Part shown: piece by piece, positions 1 to 5,221 of the stretch
Layout: each line of letters starts with the position of its first letter
Position numbering within the stretch: the stretch's first letter is position 1
Assembly (NCBI GenBank): GCA_015061765.1
Contig: SUVZ01000164.1
Span: 1 to 7,888, forward strand
Direction: 5' to 3'
Source: Lentisphaerota bacterium
Lineage (GTDB): Bacteria > Verrucomicrobiota > Kiritimatiellia > RFP12 > UBA1067
Length of the DNA: 7,888 nt
Translations under genes and position numbers: made by a program
The notes under the pieces: generated by a model
The model's input: only the letters and a program-made list of their open reading frames with translations
What the model was told of the DNA's origin: nothing
Databases searched by the model: none

Positions 1-1454
1 CCGTCACGCTTGATGTTGAAGAGGCCGACGAGCATCGGCGGCGCCACGACCGTGGTGATGAGCGTCATCATGATGCCGATGCCAAACACCTCCTGCGAGA
101 GGTATCCGTTGGAGAGGCCGAGACCCGCGATGATGAGCGCAACCTCGCCACGGGGAATCATGCCGGCTCCGATGCGAAGACTGCCGACAAGGTTGAAGCC
201 GCAGAAGAGCGACGGAAGCGCGCAACCCGCCACCTTGGCGATCACGGCAAGGACGGTGTAGATGGCGCCGAAAATGAGGACGGGCTTGGACATCAGCGCG
301 GTGCAGTCCACCATCATGCCCATCACGCAGAAGAAGATCGGGACGAGGAACGTATAGACGGGAGCGAGAGTCTCCTGAATCATGTGCTTGAGGTCGGTGC
401 GGGAGAGTGCAAGACCCATGACGTACGCGCCGATGATCATGGCAAGGCCCATGCACTCGAAGAAACCGGCGAGAATCATCGCGAGACCGAACGCCAACGT
501 CGCAATCGCGTGGTCGGACTTGAACAGCTTGAGCAGCCAGGACATCTTCTTGGCGATGACGACACCGATGAGCGTGGCGCCGAGCCATACGCCGAACGCC
601 TTGACGGCCACCATGCCGATCGCACCCCAGTTCACTCCGCCGGACACCGCACCGCCGGCGCTCTTCGCCGCCATGGTCGCGGCGATGATGCCATTGCCGA
701 TGGCGAGGACGATAAGGCCGAGCACATCGTCGATCACAGCTCCCGCCATGATGGACACGCCCTCCTCGGAATCCATCTTCTTGCGTTCGGAGAGGATCCG
801 GGCGGTGATGCCCACGCTTGTGGCTGTGGACATGATGCCCATGTACATTGGCGCGGCATCAACCATCGCCTGCGAAAGCGGCATTTCGGACAGATACCTG
901 AACTTTTCGAAGAACACAGGGAGAAGCGTAACGGCGCAAAGGTTGCCGAGAATGAACGATCCTATCACACCGCCGATGCCGACCATGAGCCCCACAAAGG
1001 AATATTTAAGGAAGAGGCGCAGATTTGTTTCAAGGCCGGAGAGGAAGAGAAGGATGATCGAGGCAAGAGTCGCAAAACCATAGAGCTCAGGCGTGGTTGC
1101 GGCATACATGACGCCCGTCTCGGCCTGAAGCGCACGGAGAGACGCACCGTGGAAAAGCCCGCCCGAGAAAATCCCGTCGCCAAAACCGATGCCGCCCAAT
1201 GCCCAAGGTCCGATCACAATACCGGCGGCAAGCTCACCAAGGATGGACGGTAGTTTCAAGAACGACGCAACCATGCCGCCAAGCTTCGCCGCAAATATGA
1301 TTACGCCGATCTGAAGCACAAGGAACATCATCTCCTCGACGCGCGGCAGCCCGAAATTGGGGTAGGGCGGATTGTTGCCGTGACCGCCACTTGCATATAC
1401 TCCCATAACCGCCATCATAACGGCGATCGCGAACCATATCTTTTTGTTTTTCAT
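1..1454 (-). CDS. CPA2-family cation/proton antiporter (partial, C-terminal end outside window)
   Basis: This is a monovalent cation:proton antiporter of the Na_H_Exchanger (PF00999) CPA2/Kef-like group, an inner-membrane protein exchanging Na+ or K+ for H+. The window holds 484 codons plus two bases, with no stop before the left edge. Seen directly: many hydrophobic helices from about residue 40 on; the FLSGLE segment (137-142); STATSVGITARIL (209-221); the paired acidic residues in AVIDDVLGL (239-247), the ion-binding aspartates expected in CPA2 proteins; and PRGEVALI (434-441) in a late helix. Residues 1-21 look like a cleavable signal peptide (KNKK, then a hydrophobic stretch ending VYA-S), and residues about 88-125 form a long Gly-rich loop between early helices. 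The ATG at 1454 gives this N-terminus; the ribosome site is weak (GGAAA). It lies 54 bases after the nitroreductase stop and has its own promoter. A Kef-style TrkA-N domain could follow beyond the edge. The family call is firm; the transported ion is not known. Confidence 0.9.
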   Translation of the reverse strand, partial: MKNKKIWFAIAVMMAVMGVYASGGHGNNPPYPNFGLPRVEEMMFLVLQIGVIIFAAKLGGMVASFLKLPSILGELAAGIVIGPWALGGIGFGDGIFSGGLFHGASLRALQAETGVMYAATTPELYGFATLASIILLFLSGLETNLRLFLKYSFVGLMVGIGGVIGSFILGNLCAVTLLPVFFEKFRYLSEMPLSQAMVDAAPMYMGIMSTATSVGITARILSERKKMDSEEGVSIMAGAVIDDVLGLIVLAIGNGIIAATMAAKSAGGAVSGGVNWGAIGMVAVKAFGVWLGATLIGVVIAKKMSWLLKLFKSDHAIATLAFGLAMILAGFFECMGLAMIIGAYVMGLALSRTDLKHMIQETLAPVYTFLVPIFFCVMGMMVDCTALMSKPVLIFGAIYTVLAVIAKVAGCALPSLFCGFNLVGSLRIGAGMIPRGEVALIIAGLGLSNGYLSQEVFGIGIMMTLITTVVAPPMLVGLFNIKRD

Positions 1455-1485
1455 TGTATTTTCCGTTTGGTTTTTGAAAGACGCA

Positions 1486-1491
1486 ATTATA
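1486..1491 (-). promoter_or_regulatory. Extended -10 promoter element for the antiporter gene
   Basis: Read on the minus strand, the gap between the nitroreductase stop and the antiporter start contains a perfect TATAAT preceded by TGA, giving the extended -10 form TG-N-TATAAT. No good -35 hexamer lies 16-18 bases upstream (CGCTGA at 17), which is typical of extended -10 promoters. Transcription would begin about 25-30 bases upstream of the ATG. It suggests that the antiporter can be expressed independently of the upstream genes. This is inferred from sequence only. Confidence 0.5.
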
Positions 1492-1508
1492 TCACAACTG
1501 CGCAGAGA

Positions 1509-2345
1509 TCAGCGGTATTCAATGGTTGCGTAATCGGTTCGGAGAACACCGCGCGCGTAGCGGATTCCCGGCATCCCGAAAAGCATCGCGTAGAACGGAG
1601 TCGTTCGCTGTATGCCGATCGTCTCCTCAAGAAGCTCCGGCACCTCCTGCTGCACAAGCTTCAAGAATCCGCACCAGCATGTTGCGAGACCGTGCGCCTG
1701 CGCCAGCATTTCGAAGTAGGCGCATGCCGCCGCCACATCCACCTCCGGCGTGGTGACGGCGGGATTAGTCTCGTCAGACGATATCACCAGCAGCCCGGGC
1801 GCATTGCGGAAGAACATGTCGTCTCCGCCGCGGCGCATCCTGATTGCAGGCACGGCAAGCCAGCGCGGAAGCAGCTTGGTGCCGTCGCGATGCATCTCGA
1901 TCGTCTTTATGAACTGCCCGCGGAAACGATCGAGCGATGCACGCGTCGAAAAGCACGTGAACTTCAGCGAACGCGCATTGCAGCCGGTGGGAACGTTGCC
2001 GAGATTCTTCAGTATGCGGTCCAGGACATCCGGCTCCACGTCCTCATGCGCAAACGTGCGCATCGAACGCCGAACCGCAAGCCAGTTCTCGATAGATGCG
2101 GCAGAAGGGAGTTCCAACCCCTTCAGCTTGACGGCGTCGTCCGCTTTCTTGCAGTCAATCGATATTGCACCCGTCGGACACACCGCAAAACAGTGCTGGC
2201 AGCGCATGCAGCGCGCCGCCTCGGCCATCACCGGACGTCCGTCCTCGCCGACCTTCAGCGCCTTGAACGCGCAGTCGCGCACACACTGTCCGCAGGCGAC
2301 ACAGCGTGCAAAGTCAACAGAAAAGAATTCGGTATGTTTTTCCAT
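1509..2345 (-). CDS. Nitroreductase-family protein with N-terminal 2x[4Fe-4S] ferredoxin domain
   Basis: This 278-residue protein joins a bacterial ferredoxin domain to an FMN-dependent nitroreductase domain and is probably cytoplasmic. Seen directly: a first cluster motif at C15, C18, C21 and C25 (the last followed by Ala, not the usual Pro), and a second at C46, C49, C52 and C56 followed by Pro, so two [4Fe-4S] clusters are expected. The nitroreductase part starts about residue 85 with the FMN-phosphate-binding RRSMRTF (92-98), continues through NAPGLLVISSDE (181-192), and ends with FYAMLFGMPG (251-260). Such fusions are common in anaerobes and are thought to take electrons from ferredoxin or NAD(P)H to reduce nitro compounds, quinones or flavins; the true substrate cannot be read from sequence. 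The ATG at 2345 leaves only a few residues before the ferredoxin domain. It follows the acyltransferase by 62 bases and has only a weak ribosome site (TTAGG or AAAGG). Confidence 0.9.
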   Translation of the reverse strand: MEKHTEFFSVDFARCVACGQCVRDCAFKALKVGEDGRPVMAEAARCMRCQHCFAVCPTGAISIDCKKADDAVKLKGLELPSAASIENWLAVRRSMRTFAHEDVEPDVLDRILKNLGNVPTGCNARSLKFTCFSTRASLDRFRGQFIKTIEMHRDGTKLLPRWLAVPAIRMRRGGDDMFFRNAPGLLVISSDETNPAVTTPEVDVAAACAYFEMLAQAHGLATCWCGFLKLVQQEVPELLEETIGIQRTTPFYAMLFGMPGIRYARGVLRTDYATIEYR

Positions 2346-2407
2346 ATGCCTAATGTGCCTTTATTCAACCATTTACCAGTCTCGACTGCGGTACAGTCCA
2401 TGACAAC

Positions 2408-3511
2408 TCATCCGCATATCCAGCGGCCAAGCAATGGGATCCTCCTTATCGCAACCGACACGGCGGACGAAATGATGAACGACGATGCCGCCGTGGCGAC
2501 AATTGCAAACGGGGTGGATAACCTCGGCCGAAAGAACGCAAAGAACGGCAACAGAACAAACATGTGCAAAAGATACGTTCCGTAGCTTGCCTCTGAAAGA
2601 GGCTTTATGAGTTTCGAGTGTAGTCCGCCCGAGGCAGAACATTTCATGAAAATCATGAACACGCCGATTGCGGCGAGAGCCACACCAAATGAACAATATT
2701 CAATGCTCATCTCCAGATCAACGGCAAACGCATATGGTTTCGTGAACGGACATTCCGGAATACGCCAATAGAATATGCCGCCGAAAGCCGCTACTCCAGA
2801 ACACCATAGCGGCAACGCGACGGAAAGCGTCCTTTTCCACGACAACTCCGGCATGAAACGGCGAAAGTAGAATCCAAGAAGAACATAGCCAAAGAATCCG
2901 CTTACGTAGTGAAACATGCCGAACATGTTCCACGGACACTCTCCCCAAAGATATGGCACGGCTCCAAACAAAGGATCGCCATACAACATTCCCCACAGTT
3001 TACGGACAAACGGGAATGTTGTCGTAATCAGCCAAAGAAGAATCCAGCCGCGCAACTCCTTTTTGCCTACCTTCTCAGCCCAAGGGGAAACAAGCGGCAT
3101 CAGCAGGTAAAGGCCGAGAAGCATTGGCACGAACCAAAGATGTCCGCCGGCATCGGGAAAGTTGAACGCCATTCGCCACCATTCGCCACCGAAATGCCAC
3201 ACATACATCGCAGACCAGATGGCAAACGGCACCGCCACACGCGCAAGCCGCCGCCGGAAGAATTCCCCTGTCGGCTTCGCAACGGGAAACAGAAGATAGC
3301 TTGACGACATCACGAAGAGCGGCACACACACGCGACACAGACACTCCACCACCGTTATGCAGACGGCATCGCAACGGGAATGGATTTTCGTGACCAAAGC
3401 ATCCCCATCCATAGTGAGATAGTACGGTTCGCAGGCATGAATTGCCATCACCATGAAACATGCAACTACCCTCAAGTAATCCAAAAACACTATGCGTCGT
3501 CCATCCTGCAT
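2408..3511 (-). CDS. Acyltransferase 3 family integral membrane protein
   Basis: This 367-residue membrane protein belongs to the Acyl_transf_3 (PF01757) family, which moves acetyl or other acyl groups onto surface polysaccharides, peptidoglycan or lipids. Seen directly: the family opening FLDYLRVVACFMVMAIHA (9-26) with Arg14 and the conserved His25; HLWFVPMLLGLYLLMPL (124-140), the usual mid-protein signature; about ten hydrophobic segments; and the C-terminal ASYGTYLLHMFVL (308-320). There is no SGNH domain, so it resembles stand-alone O-acetyltransferases of the WecH type. An upstream in-frame start at 3652 exists, but it would overlap the helicase in another frame with a low-complexity leader; the ATG at 3511 has a good ribosome site and fits the family start. 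It begins 14 bases after the helicase stop. Sampled GC is about 50%, lower than in its neighbours, which hints at separate acquisition. Acceptor and acyl group are unknown. Confidence 0.88.
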   Translation of the reverse strand: MQDGRRIVFLDYLRVVACFMVMAIHACEPYYLTMDGDALVTKIHSRCDAVCITVVECLCRVCVPLFVMSSSYLLFPVAKPTGEFFRRRLARVAVPFAIWSAMYVWHFGGEWWRMAFNFPDAGGHLWFVPMLLGLYLLMPLVSPWAEKVGKKELRGWILLWLITTTFPFVRKLWGMLYGDPLFGAVPYLWGECPWNMFGMFHYVSGFFGYVLLGFYFRRFMPELSWKRTLSVALPLWCSGVAAFGGIFYWRIPECPFTKPYAFAVDLEMSIEYCSFGVALAAIGVFMIFMKCSASGGLHSKLIKPLSEASYGTYLLHMFVLLPFFAFFRPRLSTPFAIVATAASSFIISSAVSVAIRRIPLLGRWICG

Positions 3512-3517
3512 AACATC

Positions 3518-3523
3518 TTTCCT
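3518..3523 (-). promoter_or_regulatory. Ribosome binding site deciding the acyltransferase start
   Basis: AGGAAA lies 6 bases before the ATG at 3511 and immediately after the helicase TGA (3526-3528). It supports this start over the in-frame upstream start at 3652, and fits translation closely following the helicase. Confidence 0.6.
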
Positions 3524-3525
3524 GA

Positions 3526-4842
3526 TCAACCGGAAAAACGGGTCTTCTGCCCAAAATCGGGCTGACGGCGGCCATGACCGCGGCGGCGGTGGAATTTGCC
3601 GCCCTTCTTGCCTTCCTCTGCGAGCTCGCGGAACTTCTTGCCCTTGATCCACGGCGCCGTCGGCAAACCTCCCTTATCCTTGCCGGCCACATCCACATGA
3701 TACGGATGGTCACGGTCGACGGGGATGGATTTCTTGATGTACCGTTCGACGGCCTTCACCAGAACGCGTTCCTCGGGAGCGACGAAGCCGATTGCCGCCC
3801 CTCCTTTGCCTGCGCGCGCGGTGCGTCCGATGCGGTGGACATAGGATTCCGTCTCAAGGGGGAGTTCCATCTGCACGACAAGATCCACTTCCGGCACGTC
3901 AATGCCGCGGCTCGCAATGTCAGTGGCGACCAGCACACGGAGTTTTCCGCCCTTGAACCCGGTAAGGGCACGGGTACGCTGCGCCTGCGTCTTGTCGGAA
4001 TGGATCGCCGCAACGGCGATCTTCTTCTTCAGCAGTTTCTTCAGCACCCTGTCGGCGCCATGTCGCGTGCGGGCGAACACAATCACCTTGTCCCATTCCG
4101 GGTGCTCCTCAAGGAGCCAGCAGAGAAGATTGTCCTTGTTGCCCTTCTCGACACACATCAGCTTCTGGTTGATCGCATCCACAGTGGGCGTCTCCGGAGA
4201 AATCATGACCTGGACGGGATCCTTCACCAGTTCTCCGGCGAGCTTCAGTATCTCAGGCGAGAGCGTCGCCGAGAAGAACATGGATTGCTTCCTTACCGGA
4301 AGCTTTGACAGAACCCGGCGGATATCCGGCAGGAATCCCATGTCAAGCATGCGGTCCGCCTCGTCAAGGACGAAATATTCGACCTTGTCCAGATAGACCT
4401 CGCCCTGTGTCATCAGATCGATGAGTCGTCCCGGCGTGGCGATGACAATCTCCGCGCCGCGACGGATGTCCTTCACCTGGCTGTACTGGTTCACCCCTCC
4501 AAATACGCAGGCGTACTTCGTATGGGTGTACTTGGCGTACTTCACGTGGTTCTCGCAGGTCTGGGCGGCGAGTTCGCGCGTAGGGCTCAGCACAAGCGCA
4601 CGCGGATGGCCCGGCTTGTTGCGCGGGACCTTCGGATCCGACAGCCTCTCGATTATCGGAAGCAGGAAGGCCGCCGTCTTGCCGGTGCCGGTCTGCGCAC
4701 AGCCGATCAGGTCACGCCCTTCCAGCAATGGCGGAATGGCCTTTTCCTGAATCGGAGTGGGGACGGAATAGCCAAGCTCCGCAATTGCATCGCGCAACCG
4801 CTTGTCAAACCGGTCAAACACAGTCTCTTTGATCTCAACCAT
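3526..4842 (-). CDS. rhlE: DEAD-box ATP-dependent RNA helicase, RhlE type
   Basis: This 438-residue cytoplasmic RNA helicase would unwind short RNA duplexes in ribosome assembly, RNA decay or cold adaptation. All superfamily 2 motifs are present: Q motif PTPIQ (28-32), Walker A AQTGTGKT (49-56), PTRELA (87-92), TPGR (136-139), DEAD (160-163) followed by RMLDMGF, SAT (191-193), VIVFARTR (253-260), ATDIASRGID (306-315) and HRIGRTAR (336-343). The stretches RMLDMGFLPDIRRVLSKLP (164-182) and TRALTGFKGG (290-299) closely match what I recall of RhlE. The C-terminal tail (about 400-438) is short, basic and Gly/Lys/Arg-rich, as expected for non-specific RNA binding. The ATG at 4842 has AGGTGG nine bases upstream; an in-frame start at 4944 would add 34 residues without helicase character and overlap the DUF1667 gene. 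It starts 37 bases after DUF1667, so co-transcription is likely, though a functional link is not evident. Confidence 0.95.
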   Translation of the reverse strand: MVEIKETVFDRFDKRLRDAIAELGYSVPTPIQEKAIPPLLEGRDLIGCAQTGTGKTAAFLLPIIERLSDPKVPRNKPGHPRALVLSPTRELAAQTCENHVKYAKYTHTKYACVFGGVNQYSQVKDIRRGAEIVIATPGRLIDLMTQGEVYLDKVEYFVLDEADRMLDMGFLPDIRRVLSKLPVRKQSMFFSATLSPEILKLAGELVKDPVQVMISPETPTVDAINQKLMCVEKGNKDNLLCWLLEEHPEWDKVIVFARTRHGADRVLKKLLKKKIAVAAIHSDKTQAQRTRALTGFKGGKLRVLVATDIASRGIDVPEVDLVVQMELPLETESYVHRIGRTARAGKGGAAIGFVAPEERVLVKAVERYIKKSIPVDRDHPYHVDVAGKDKGGLPTAPWIKGKKFRELAEEGKKGGKFHRRRGHGRRQPDFGQKTRFSG

Positions 4843-4851
4843 CGGTCTGTT

Positions 4852-4857
4852 CCACCT
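4852..4857 (-). promoter_or_regulatory. Ribosome binding site of the helicase gene
   Basis: AGGTGG stands nine bases before the ATG at 4842, in the 37-base gap after the DUF1667 stop. It favours this start over the in-frame one at 4944 within the preceding gene. Confidence 0.5.
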
Positions 4858-4879
4858 TTCCCGACAACAATCCGGCGAA

Positions 4880-5221
4880 TCAGAGATCGGCGGTTGCGAC
4901 AACGTCGACACCCGTGCCGCATACATCGGGGATGATGATGTCACCCGTACACTTCGGCGACACGACCGTGGTGTTCGCCAGAAGGTTCGTGACGTCGGCG
5001 ATCTTTCCCTTGGGAATGGCCGTGCGCGTCTTGACCGGGAGCGGACGCCTCGATCCGGCGACCTTCACCAGTCCCGTCACCATGCGCGTGGGATTGGTCG
5101 TCTCGGCGCGTCCATACTCCTCGCCTCGCGGGCAGGCATGACCTTTCACAACCACCGCGTCACCCGACACCTCAACGTCAAGTTCGCAGCCTCTCGGACA
5201 ATTAATGCATATCAAGCGCAT
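4880..5221 (-). CDS. DUF1667 family protein with conserved CXXC pairs
   Basis: This 113-residue protein matches DUF1667 (COG3862, small proteins with paired cysteines). Cysteines at 5, 8, 12 and 30 (C-x2-C-x3-C-x17-C) resemble the N-terminal [4Fe-4S] site of molybdopterin oxidoreductases, and there are two more at 91 (SPKCTGD) and 101 (DVCGTGVDVVAT). An Fe-S cluster is therefore likely but inferred. The family is usually found next to a GlpA-like dehydrogenase and an NAD(FAD) oxidoreductase in anaerobes and may be an electron-transfer or assembly partner; its biochemical role is not established as far as I know. The ATG at 5221 puts the first cysteine at residue 5, as is usual; the alternative GTG at 5233 overlaps the last base of the AAGGAG ribosome site and is unlikely. 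The gene overlaps the 3' end of the flavoprotein gene by 20 bases, so translational coupling is probable. Confidence 0.9.
   Translation of the reverse strand: MRLICINCPRGCELDVEVSGDAVVVKGHACPRGEEYGRAETTNPTRMVTGLVKVAGSRRPLPVKTRTAIPKGKIADVTNLLANTTVVSPKCTGDIIIPDVCGTGVDVVATADL

Noticed and set aside
384..1253. Plus-strand open frame opposite the antiporter
   Set aside because: It is low-complexity, charged and His-rich, while the opposite strand encodes a clear CPA2 antiporter.
2384..2398. Short inverted repeat GACTG-cggta-CAGTC as a terminator between acyltransferase and nitroreductase
   Set aside because: The stem has only 5 base pairs and no following T-run in the direction of transcription, so it could easily be chance.
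1380..2585. Long plus-strand open frame (401 codons) opposite the nitroreductase and acyltransferase
   Set aside because: It is Arg/His-rich with no family signature and lies antisense to a nitroreductase with intact motifs. It reflects codon bias in a GC-rich gene.
3512..3652. Upstream in-frame extension of the acyltransferase
   Set aside because: It would overlap the helicase C-terminus in another frame, gives a Pro/Arg-rich leader unlike the family, and lacks the good ribosome site found before 3511.
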